20,855 bases of DNA, from NCBI GenBank assembly GCA_028696375.1, contig JAQVHD010000009.1:1-20855 (forward strand), read 5' to 3'. Below the pieces are notes generated by a model, which worked only from the letters and a program-made list of their open reading frames with translations, was not told the DNA's origin and ran no database searches. Shown piece after piece: positions 1-7,542 of this stretch. Positions within the stretch are counted from its first letter, which is position 1, and each line of letters begins with the position of its first letter. Both the position numbers and the translations under genes were made by a program. The DNA is from Minisyncoccota bacterium. Lineage in GTDB: Bacteria; Patescibacteriota; Minisyncoccia; UBA6257; JAAZHW01.

Positions 1-884
1 GGCAAGATACCAAGTACCCAAGCCAAAGGCGCCAAAATTAATAATACCCAAAGCCAGAAAAGACGGATAAATAAAGTACCCACTAATCCTCCTAAGGCAA
101 TGATGATCACAAAACTAAAAATAATAATAAAGATTATTCTAATAACGCCTAAAAGTAGCATGTTTGTATCCTTGAGTTTCGTTTGAGAGCTTACCCAGGC
201 TTCCATCTCTTCTAGGGTGGTGGTTGCCGTGGGGATTTTCTCTTCTAACTCTTCCCTTTCTTTATCTATCTCTGCTTGGTTTTTTTGTAATGTTTCGGTA
301 AAAGTATTTAACTTTAAGGCATTTGCCAATGAATAACTTAATGCCGTCCCTTTATCCGCAGAACTTTGTTGATTCGCTGTAGATCCAAAAACAAAATAAT
401 TGAAAAACACGTTGGAAAAATCAATAATAATACCACCGATCATTAAACTAAAATTGATCAGAATTGCCATCACAATAACATTAACTAAAATTTTTTGACT
501 GTTCTTGCTATTGATTCTTAGAATGTAGCAAAAAGCTACATAAATAAGCAAGGCAATAAAAAAGATATTAGCAAAATCGCGACTTACCTCCCAACCAGTT
601 TGCACAACGGGCATTTTTGTAAAGACTGACACCTGGGCAATTAAAGAGAGCAGTCCTGCTTCTAATTCAATAATGAGGGAGGCGACATAAGCAATAACAT
701 CCCCCACCCCCTTAAGCAGTTGAAAAACCGCTTTTTGGGTAAAGCTGCCAATGCCCAAAAAACCATCTGCCTTGCTTGGATTAACAATCAAAAAACTCAA
801 AACAATTCCAATCATTATCCCGGTAATAATTTTTGGATTAGTAAATAATTTTTTGATTTTTGCCTTTAGTAATTGGAGTTTCAT
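1..884 (-). CDS. VirB6/TrbL-like polytopic membrane protein, partial (C-terminus beyond left edge)
   Basis: An open frame runs from ATG at 884 through the left edge, giving 294 codons without a stop. The product starts MKLQLLKAKIKKLF, followed by a hydrophobic segment (about residues 20-35), then several further long hydrophobic stretches: about 72-85, 104-122, 134-155, and two near the cut end. Between them is a Lys/Glu-rich helical stretch (around 195-225) that looks cytoplasmic or coiled coil. The overall plan of many membrane spans plus charged loops matches VirB6/TrbL-type channel proteins of type IV secretion, which are common in Patescibacteria as short gene clusters; that family name is inference from topology, not from a recognised motif. 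It starts 10 nt after the 529-aa secreted protein gene and is probably co-transcribed with it. No clear Shine-Dalgarno is visible. Confidence 0.6.
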   Translation of the reverse strand, partial: MKLQLLKAKIKKLFTNPKIITGIMIGIVLSFLIVNPSKADGFLGIGSFTQKAVFQLLKGVGDVIAYVASLIIELEAGLLSLIAQVSVFTKMPVVQTGWEVSRDFANIFFIALLIYVAFCYILRINSKNSQKILVNVIVMAILINFSLMIGGIIIDFSNVFFNYFVFGSTANQQSSADKGTALSYSLANALKLNTFTETLQKNQAEIDKEREELEEKIPTATTTLEEMEAWVSSQTKLKDTNMLLLGVIRIIFIIIFSFVIIIALGGLVGTLFIRLFWLWVLLILAPLAWVLGIL

Positions 885-894
885 GATTTATATG

Positions 895-2484
895 TTAATA
901 GATCGGCGCTTCTTCTCCCGGCTCTTTATAACTGCACATCTTGAGACATCCTTGGAGGCTACGAAAATCTCCATTTTCATCTTCAACACATTCTCCGGTT
1001 GATGGGTCACAACTCCAAAAAATTGAAGTTGTCGTTGGTGTTAATACCCCTCCTGAACAGGCATTAGCACAGGAAGTGAAATCCGCATAGGAACCATCCG
1101 CTCGATGCTCGCAGATTCCCACTTCCGTATTACACCCCCAACGATACTGTTCTTTGCTACATACTGCCTCGCAACTTTCTAAAGAAGTATACGAACCATT
1201 GGCGTCGTACACGCAGCTGCCCATACCATCATAGTTTTTGCAGCTGTATCGTAATTTAAGCGATGGACCCTTGTCTCCTTCTTTAGGTAAATCAAGAAGC
1301 CCTTTACCATACCACTTTCCACCAATAAGCTCCTCTTTAGCTGATTTTATCAAACGCGTAATTAATGCTTGCCCAATCATTGTGGCATAATTTGATAAAT
1401 CAGCCGAGGTAAGGAAATAATTTTCGGCTTTGTCTATTTGAGCAGTAACTGCTTTAGAACTCAAATCCGAAACAGTTTGAGATGGTATGGTTATTTTTGA
1501 ATCCCAACATTCTTCTTGTCCTGTAATATAATTTATGACTTTATAAAAACAACCTTCGCCTGGCAAATATCCTGTCTGAGTTTTTTTCTCAGCTTCCATT
1601 TGAGCCTGCGCCAGTTCATATTCCAAAGCTTCCTGAGCCATTAACCAAGCGCCATCAGCTGTATTCCAAGGATAAAATGATTCCTCAAACGCCAACCAAC
1701 CGCCATTACTAAAATCACTGTAGAAATATTCGAGATTATTCACAACTCGCGTCAATGTGCAGGTTGGAAATGGCGGGCGACCTGGCAATCGAGTCTGAAC
1801 TCGAACTTGAAAACGAAATGGCTCACATAATTCAGAAAAAGGTGAATTTTCTATAAACCGGCCAAAAGCTTCATCAGCCACCTCGCCAAAGAAATCCCCC
1901 CAATTGGTTACAAACCGGGGTTGACCCGTTGTGCGGCCGCTAATCCAATCAACCGTGCTATAAACTAAGTGATCCATAAAAGTTTTAGCTGCGACGCCTA
2001 GAAGTATTTTAACTATCTGAGCCTTCTGAGCTTGTATGGTTGCTTTTTTGTCTTTTAACCATTGCTGACAGGCTGCCTTTGTATCTGTACCACCTACGGT
2101 AACAACTTGCTGCGGCCCTCCACCCCCACCAAACAAACCAAAAGAAATTGTATTAATAAAACCGCTCACAAGACCTGTGACTTTTTTAATCAAATCTCCT
2201 AAATCACTACTTAACAAACTCATACATGCAAGCAAATCGCCTTTACTAATTTGATAAATGCTGGGGTTATCAGTTAAGTCTGGCTCTTGAATTGTGGGTG
2301 TCATCTTGTATAAATCCTGAATATTCGCCGATGTTCCTCCTTCGATTGTGGTATAATCCCACGTTGTATTCCACCAACCTGTCGATGTACCGTATGGATT
2401 AAATTGGGCTTTTGCCACAAAAAAAGGCAGCATTTCTGTGCCAATAATTGCTATAACAAGGAAAATGGTGATTTTATTTTTCAT
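895..2484 (-). CDS. Exported protein with three C-terminal Cys-repeat modules
   Basis: 529 aa. Residues 1-26 form a signal peptide (MKNK, hydrophobic core, then VAKA as a likely cleavage site). A mid region (about 155-260) reads like an uncharacterised family I recall beside VirB6-like genes in Patescibacteria: a Trp-Ile-Ser-Gly stretch, a VTNWGDFF motif, and a conserved Leu-Cys-Glu-Pro-Phe. A Gly-rich hydrophobic segment lies at 103-123. The C-terminus carries three related modules at about 413-442, 449-476 and 490-517 with cysteine spacing C-x(6 or 8)-C-x13-C-x3-C and a shared aromatic plus Gly core. These probably form disulphides outside the cell. Function is unknown; a surface or pilus-associated component is the natural guess given the VirB6-like neighbour. 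Start ATG at 2484 follows the 276-aa gene stop by 3 nt. Confidence 0.75.
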   Translation of the reverse strand: MKNKITIFLVIAIIGTEMLPFFVAKAQFNPYGTSTGWWNTTWDYTTIEGGTSANIQDLYKMTPTIQEPDLTDNPSIYQISKGDLLACMSLLSSDLGDLIKKVTGLVSGFINTISFGLFGGGGGPQQVVTVGGTDTKAACQQWLKDKKATIQAQKAQIVKILLGVAAKTFMDHLVYSTVDWISGRTTGQPRFVTNWGDFFGEVADEAFGRFIENSPFSELCEPFRFQVRVQTRLPGRPPFPTCTLTRVVNNLEYFYSDFSNGGWLAFEESFYPWNTADGAWLMAQEALEYELAQAQMEAEKKTQTGYLPGEGCFYKVINYITGQEECWDSKITIPSQTVSDLSSKAVTAQIDKAENYFLTSADLSNYATMIGQALITRLIKSAKEELIGGKWYGKGLLDLPKEGDKGPSLKLRYSCKNYDGMGSCVYDANGSYTSLESCEAVCSKEQYRWGCNTEVGICEHRADGSYADFTSCANACSGGVLTPTTTSIFWSCDPSTGECVEDENGDFRSLQGCLKMCSYKEPGEEAPIY

Positions 2485-2487
2485 TGC

Positions 2488-3318
2488 TTAAAATTGAAAA
2501 TAATCTAAAGCGCCATCCTTTTCCATTTTATTAGTTAGAGCATAAATCCAATTTTGATAATAATCGTCTACTTCAGTAATAAACTCACTAGCAACCAAAG
2601 CCCGAATGGGATCATTGGTATAATTATAAAGATCTACCAGAATAGTTCTTTTTATGTTCATAAAATTAATTAGATCCAAATGAAGATTGGCATAAGATGG
2701 GGGAATGGCTATGTTCTTTAATTGAGCTATCCCTCGATCTAATTTAATAATAAAATCTTTTAAATAAGCAGGATCATTATTATCAATAAAGCTTTGTAAA
2801 TTTTCCAGGTAGATATCATCGGTTAAATGATTGTCGTTAATAACCTGCATAACGTTCGCAAAATACTGCAAAGAAGTAATTGGGTTGTTTTCCTCTCCAA
2901 ATTTTAGTTCGTCAATTTGAGTGAATTTTAAGTTGTTCCAAAAATAAATCTGATACTGCTGCAATATTTTATCACTAAATAATTCTTCATTAGGCACTTG
3001 CAGTCGGCCCGAAGATAGGTCGTTCTCTGAATTTAATTCAAGAATCTGATTCGATAAAGCAGCAGATAATTTCAATGTCAAATTGTCCTCCTCTAAAATT
3101 TCTATATTTTCAATATTGGCATTTAATTTTTTATTGATTTGTTCTAAATTAAACGCTTCGGCAATATTATTGTGGGAATTTTCTGTTGCATTATTAACAT
3201 TTTTTTTGCTATCGGCTGCATTTGGATGATTAATGATTAAAAAACTAACCAGCAACGCCAGTCCAATAATGGCTAAGCTAATATGTAAATATTTTTTTCG
3301 TTCATTAATTTCTCTCAT
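2488..3318 (-). CDS. Membrane-anchored protein of unknown function
   Basis: 276 aa. A charged start (MREINERKKY) precedes one hydrophobic segment at about residues 12-29 ending near an Asn-His-Pro, so this is a signal anchor with the bulk of the chain outside. The rest is helical and Asn-rich (about 30-130 low complexity, then amphipathic helices), with no cysteines and no catalytic motif I recognise. AGGA lies very close upstream of the ATG at 3318. It lies between rsmA (28-nt gap) and the Cys-repeat protein (3-nt gap), all on one strand, so it is likely the first gene of the envelope subset in this run. A periplasmic or surface assembly factor for the downstream secretion-like genes is possible, but nothing in the sequence proves it. 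Confidence 0.7.
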   Translation of the reverse strand: MREINERKKYLHISLAIIGLALLVSFLIINHPNAADSKKNVNNATENSHNNIAEAFNLEQINKKLNANIENIEILEEDNLTLKLSAALSNQILELNSENDLSSGRLQVPNEELFSDKILQQYQIYFWNNLKFTQIDELKFGEENNPITSLQYFANVMQVINDNHLTDDIYLENLQSFIDNNDPAYLKDFIIKLDRGIAQLKNIAIPPSYANLHLDLINFMNIKRTILVDLYNYTNDPIRALVASEFITEVDDYYQNWIYALTNKMEKDGALDYFQF

Positions 3319-3346
3319 ATCCTTTTAAATTATAACGCAAAAATAA

Positions 3347-4123
3347 TTAAGAATTAAGATATTCAAATAGAGTTATCCACATCTCCACTGATATTTCCGC
3401 TGGCCTTGTTTTTTCTGTTAAATTTAATTGCTCAAAAACTTGTTTAATTTTTTCCTTAGAGTATTCTCTTGACAAATTATTTAGAAGCGTCTTGCGGGGC
3501 TGCTGAAAACCACAAACAATGAATGGGATAAGTTCTTTTTCCTTGTTATAACGTTCAGCTGAAGATTTCACTTTCAGTTGAACAACGGTTGATCGCACTT
3601 TTGGCGGTGGGAAAAAATCTTTCGGTTTTAATTGTAAAATAATTTTGGGCTTGGCCCACAGCTGAACGATCACAGCTAATTGATTCATCTGCGGTGGTTG
3701 AGCTACAAGACGTTCAGTTACTTCTTTCTGAAGGGTTAAAACTATTAATTGGGGGGCATTAGTTAATTCTTGAAAAATACGAAGAAGACGCCCTGTTAAA
3801 TAATACGGGATGTTGCCGACAACTTTGAATTTTTTCAATTTTGATGCCAGTGTTGGCAATATTTCCCTCACATCGCCTTCGATAATCTGAAGCGAGTGGC
3901 TATTTTTTTGAAATTTTAGTCTGAGCAAAGGGATTAGTGATTTATCTTTTTCGATGGCAATAACTTTTTTTGATCTTTTTAAAATTTCCTGAGTTAAATT
4001 TCCAGTTCCGGCTCCGATTTCAATAATAATATCGCTATCAGAAATTTCTAAAGCGTCAACAATTTTTTTGATAGCGCTTTTATTAATTAAAAAATTCTGA
4101 CCTAATTTTTTTTGAGGTTTCAT
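3347..4123 (-). CDS. rsmA: 16S rRNA dimethyladenosine transferase RsmA (KsgA)
   Basis: 258 aa, normal for the family. RsmA dimethylates two adjacent adenines in helix 45 of 16S rRNA late in 30S assembly, using S-adenosylmethionine. Visible motifs: N-terminal KKLGQNFL (6-12) typical of KsgA, SAM-binding EIGAGTGNLT (35-44), acidic IEKD (57-60) for the ribose, GDV (83-85), and the catalytic NIPYY (104-108). The C-terminal small helical domain includes FFPPPKVRSTVV, also typical. The ATG start matches the usual family N-terminus. It lies 12 nt downstream of uvrD, so the two are likely co-transcribed. No oddities seen. Confidence 0.97.
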   Translation of the reverse strand: MKPQKKLGQNFLINKSAIKKIVDALEISDSDIIIEIGAGTGNLTQEILKRSKKVIAIEKDKSLIPLLRLKFQKNSHSLQIIEGDVREILPTLASKLKKFKVVGNIPYYLTGRLLRIFQELTNAPQLIVLTLQKEVTERLVAQPPQMNQLAVIVQLWAKPKIILQLKPKDFFPPPKVRSTVVQLKVKSSAERYNKEKELIPFIVCGFQQPRKTLLNNLSREYSKEKIKQVFEQLNLTEKTRPAEISVEMWITLFEYLNS

Positions 4124-4135
4124 AATAAATAAAGT

Positions 4136-6130
4136 TTAAATTTCATATTCACCGTCATCGAACAATTCAATTTCGGGGTTATCCGGATCAATTTTTTTCT
4201 TTCCCTCGTCATCAAACTCATCTTGAAAGGCGTCTAATTCGATCTCTTGCTTTAAATCAGGGGGAATTTCATCAAGAAAGCGTGAAGAGGTATTCATCTG
4301 AATGTTTCCAAAAATGCGGCGACGAGAAGACCAGATTAAATAAACCTCTTCCTTTGCCCGCGTCATTCCAACATAAATCAACCGCCTCTCTTCCTCCATT
4401 TCATCATCAGAATACTGCGATTGAGCGTGAGGCAAAATCCCTTCTTCCACGCCGACGATAAATACAATATTAAATTCCAATCCCTTAGCACTATGTAATG
4501 TCATTAAAGAAACATAGTTGCGATCGCCTATTTTTTCATCTCCTTCTTGAAAAAGTGTGATCTTCTCTAAAAATTGATTTAAATCGCCCTTTTCATATTC
4601 GTCAAAATCTTCGGCTAAACGAACCAGTTCTAAAATATTTTGCCACCTTTCTTCAGCCTGGTTACTCGTTTGCTTTAAATAGGTTTGATAACCGATCTTT
4701 TCCAACAGCTCTTTAATAAGATGAGCAACTGGCTTTTTGTCAGCGTCTTTTTGAAGTTGATGGTAAATTTCTAAAAAATCTTTGGCTTCGGAAAATTTTT
4801 CTAAATTCTGCCAAACTTTTTTATAATCCGTATCTTGAAAAATTGACTCTATTTTCTTTTGACCAATACCCCGTGATGGTACATTAATAATTCTTTCCAA
4901 ACTAACCAGATCAGCGGGGTTTGCTAGAATTCTCAAGTAAGCAATAATATCTCTAATTTCTTTTCTTTGATAAAATTTCACACCTGCAAAAATTTGATAG
5001 GGAATGCGAGCTTTCAAAAAAACTTCTTCCAAAACGCGCGATTGAGCATTCATTCGATAAAGAACGGCAAAATCTTTGTATTGGTAATGGTAATCTTTTA
5101 CCAGATTTTGAATCATGGCTGCCACAAATTCTGCTTCTTCGATATCGTCCAAAGACTTCACTGCAAATATAGGCTTTCCTTCTTGATTGGAAGAGATTAA
5201 TGTTTTTTGCCGACGTAATTTATTATTTTTGATAATTTCTTGAGTCGCGGCTAAAATATTTTTTGTTAAACGATAGCTGGTTTCGAGAATAATAATTTTT
5301 GCATCGGGCCAATCTTTTTCAAAATTAAGAAAATTACGAAAATCAGCCTGTCGCCAAGAATAAATTGACTGATCTTCATCACCCACCACACAAATATTTC
5401 TATATTTTGAAGCCAGTAATTTAATTAATTGGTATTGGGAAGTGTTGGTATCTTGATACTCATCAACAAGAATATAACGCCATTTTTTTTGATATTTTTC
5501 CAAAATATCCGGATGAGTAGAAAAAATTTGTACTGGTAATGTAATCAAATCATCAAAATCAAAAGCATTATTTTTAATTAATTTTTCTTCATAAAGGCTG
5601 TATACTTTGGCTACATTTTTTTGAAAAAAATTTTCAGCCAGTTGTTCGTAATCTTTTGACAAAATTAATTCATTTTTAGCTCGTGAAATTTCATTGCGAA
5701 CATTAACTGGAATAAATTGTTCTTTGGGCAAATTTAATTCGGTCAAACAATCTCGAACAAGCTTTAAACTGTCTTCTTCATCAAAAATGACAAAATTTTT
5801 TCGACGTTGGACGAGCGATAAGAGATCTTTTAAAATATTAACTCCCAACTTATGAAATGTACCAATGAACAATTTCTGAGAAAAATTATTTTCTCCCAGA
5901 ATTTGCTTGATGCGTTCACGCATTTCCTCTGCCGCTTTATTCGTAAAAGTAATGGCTAAAATACTTTCGGGTTTAATGCCAGTAGCCAAGAGATATGCTA
6001 CTCGATGTGTCAAAGTTCGCGTTTTACCTGATCCTGCCCCAGCCACAATTAAAACTGGTCCCTCTGTGTAAAGAACTGCTTCTTTTTGTTTTGCATTTAA
6101 ACCCTCCAATGCTTTAAATTTATCAATCAT
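4136..6130 (-). CDS. pcrA: UvrD/PcrA-type superfamily 1A DNA helicase
   Basis: 664 aa. An ATP-driven 3'-to-5' helicase acting in nucleotide excision repair, mismatch repair or clearing of recombination intermediates. Motifs in order: Q-motif LNAKQKEAV (11-19), Walker A AGAGSGKT (30-37), motif Ia TFTNKAA (61-67), Walker B DEYQDTN (223-229), motif III GDEDQSIYSWR (250-260), motif IV ETSYR (283-287), motif V TLHSAKGLEF (near 550) and motif VI VGMTRAKEEV (near 595). The C-terminus is acidic and short, without the longer tail of Gram-positive PcrA. UvrD and PcrA cannot be told apart from this alone. The gene begins the leftward run, back to back with the M23 peptidase gene, and an extended -10 lies only 7 nt before its ATG. 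Confidence 0.95.
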   Translation of the reverse strand: MIDKFKALEGLNAKQKEAVLYTEGPVLIVAGAGSGKTRTLTHRVAYLLATGIKPESILAITFTNKAAEEMRERIKQILGENNFSQKLFIGTFHKLGVNILKDLLSLVQRRKNFVIFDEEDSLKLVRDCLTELNLPKEQFIPVNVRNEISRAKNELILSKDYEQLAENFFQKNVAKVYSLYEEKLIKNNAFDFDDLITLPVQIFSTHPDILEKYQKKWRYILVDEYQDTNTSQYQLIKLLASKYRNICVVGDEDQSIYSWRQADFRNFLNFEKDWPDAKIIILETSYRLTKNILAATQEIIKNNKLRRQKTLISSNQEGKPIFAVKSLDDIEEAEFVAAMIQNLVKDYHYQYKDFAVLYRMNAQSRVLEEVFLKARIPYQIFAGVKFYQRKEIRDIIAYLRILANPADLVSLERIINVPSRGIGQKKIESIFQDTDYKKVWQNLEKFSEAKDFLEIYHQLQKDADKKPVAHLIKELLEKIGYQTYLKQTSNQAEERWQNILELVRLAEDFDEYEKGDLNQFLEKITLFQEGDEKIGDRNYVSLMTLHSAKGLEFNIVFIVGVEEGILPHAQSQYSDDEMEEERRLIYVGMTRAKEEVYLIWSSRRRIFGNIQMNTSSRFLDEIPPDLKQEIELDAFQDEFDDEGKKKIDPDNPEIELFDDGEYEI

Positions 6131-6136
6131 AGCGTT

Positions 6137-6145
6137 ATTTTAGCA
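6137..6145 (-). promoter_or_regulatory. Extended -10 element for the uvrD-rsmA run
   Basis: On the minus strand TGCTAAAAT occupies 6145 to 6137, an extended -10 (TGN plus TAAAAT). There is no good -35. It lies 7 nt before the uvrD ATG, so transcription would begin at or within a base or two of the start codon, giving a leaderless or near-leaderless mRNA. The same TGC-TAWAAT form is seen at other promoters in this window, which supports the call. Confidence 0.45.
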
Positions 6146-6241
6146 CTTTTTTGGCTTGTTTTCCAGGTTTTTTTATCGTTTTGCGTCTGAAGTTTAGTGC
6201 TCTTGCTCTTATTGCTCATTTTTCCCTTTCCACAGGTGGTC

Positions 6242-6269
6242 TTGACTTTAAGCTTTTGCTTGCTATAAT
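6242..6269 (+). promoter_or_regulatory. Sigma-70-type promoter of the M23 peptidase gene
   Basis: TTGACT at 6242-6247, a 16-bp spacer, and TATAAT at 6264-6269 preceded by TGC (extended -10). Start of transcription is expected near 6276. A ribosome-binding-like AGGGAG follows at 6305-6310, which argues that translation starts soon after, well before the TTG at 6481. Confidence 0.75.
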
Positions 6270-6480
6270 AAAAAGTAATCCTTATTAGATAGGTTTTATC
6301 TTTTAGGGAGAACAATTTTTTAAGCTTATTTGTACACTTTTTGCCAATCTTTATCGTCAGTTCCAATCGTTAAGAAAGAAACTTGTTGAGTTTGGAAAGA
6401 AAAAATTCCATGCGAATGGATTTTTTCCATCTTTCTTTCAAAAAGAAAGGCTTTCTTTTGTTAGGCAACCATTAGTAATA

Positions 6481-7482
6481 TTGGTTGCTTTTTTGTTACT
6501 TTTAACCACTTCTATTCTCACGTTTAATCTCACCAGCGAAAATAAGGCAATGCCTCTGAAAGAATCTGACAGAGGTGTTATGGGTGGTCCTTTCCTCCCT
6601 CAAAATAATCTTGCCCTTTTAGAAAATAGTATTTTACCCACCTCGCTTCAAAGCAACATGCCATTGAATAATACTAGTATTTATAATGATAGCGCTGAAA
6701 ATGAAATTTATTATTTAGTTGACAATAATAGCCTTCAAAATCCTAGTCCTATTTTAACCAGTATTAAAACGGATAAGGATGGTCTTTTGTTTTATAAAGT
6801 TCAAAAAGGAGATACACTTCTAAGCATTGCTTCGGATTTCGGAGTAAGCCTTAATACTATAATTTGGGCCAACAGCTTAAGAAGTGAAAAAATCATGCCC
6901 GGAGAAGAATTAATCATTCTGCCTGTTTCTGGTGTTTTACACGAAGTCAAAGCCGGCGATACTATCGAAGCTATTGCTAAAATGTATTCAGCTTCTCCAG
7001 AGAAAATTATTACCTTCAATAATATTACTGATAGCAATCTGAAACCCAGTCAAAAAATCATAGTACCTGATGGCATCCTTTCGACATCTCAAGCAAAAAT
7101 TAAAACAGCGGCTAATGCTAATTTACCTTCTTACCCTTACTACTACATTCTTCCTACTACAGGTTTTAACTGGGGCACACTCCATTCGGTAAATGCCGTT
7201 GATATTGCCAATCGATGCACAACGCCTGTAATGGCTGCTGCTGAAGGATTAGTAGTTTTTACAGGCTGGGACAATGGTTATGGAAATCATATTAAAATTC
7301 AGCATCCGAATAATACAGAAACGCTCTATGCACACCTTAACCAAATTAACGTAAAAGAGGGCGATTATGTTATGCAGGGTCAATTAATCGGCTTGATGGG
7401 CAATACCGGTTATGTCATCGGCCATTCTGGCTGTCATCTTCATTTCGAAGTTCATAATGCTAAAAATCCTTTTGTAAAATAA
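6481..7482 (+). CDS. LysM-LysM-M23 murein endopeptidase (start uncertain, frame open upstream to 6307)
   Basis: From TTG 6481 the product is 333 aa: a hydrophobic segment (2-17), a low-complexity linker, LysM 1 (about 104-148), LysM 2 (about 153-197) and an M23 zinc peptidase domain (about 225-327). Zinc ligands are visible: His235 and Asp241 (HSVNAVD) and the second His of HLHFE (319-323). It is expected to bind glycan strands through LysM and cut peptide cross-links outside the membrane during growth or division. The TTG start would begin inside the membrane helix and has no ribosome-binding site. The same frame stays open back to 6307 and encodes a basic leader (RKK, KKK, then RQPLVI running into the helix) that looks genuine, but it has no ATG, GTG, TTG or CTG codon. 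ATT at 6328 is the only plausible in-frame alternative. Confidence 0.9.
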   Translation: MVAFLLLLTTSILTFNLTSENKAMPLKESDRGVMGGPFLPQNNLALLENSILPTSLQSNMPLNNTSIYNDSAENEIYYLVDNNSLQNPSPILTSIKTDKDGLLFYKVQKGDTLLSIASDFGVSLNTIIWANSLRSEKIMPGEELIILPVSGVLHEVKAGDTIEAIAKMYSASPEKIITFNNITDSNLKPSQKIIVPDGILSTSQAKIKTAANANLPSYPYYYILPTTGFNWGTLHSVNAVDIANRCTTPVMAAAEGLVVFTGWDNGYGNHIKIQHPNNTETLYAHLNQINVKEGDYVMQGQLIGLMGNTGYVIGHSGCHLHFEVHNAKNPFVK

Positions 7483-7499
7483 ATTTGTTCTCTCTTGGA

Positions 7500-7538
7500 G
7501 AGGCAAAAATCGGGCCTAAATGGCCCGATTTTTGCCTC
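7500..7538. terminator. Bidirectional hairpin terminator between convergent genes
   Basis: A perfect 17-bp stem (7500-7516 with 7522-7538) and a 5-nt loop, containing GGCC and an A/T block, followed on the plus strand by ATTTTTAATTTT. It sits between the M23 gene (ends 7482) and comM (ends 7543) and can serve both. Confidence 0.9.
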
Positions 7539-7542
7539 ATTT

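Noticed and set aside
6127..6366. 79-codon minus-strand frame overlapping the uvrD start by ATGA
   Set aside because: The overlap looks like translational coupling, but the frame is antisense to the M23 promoter and its open 5' frame, has a Lys-rich low-complexity product and no ribosome-binding site.
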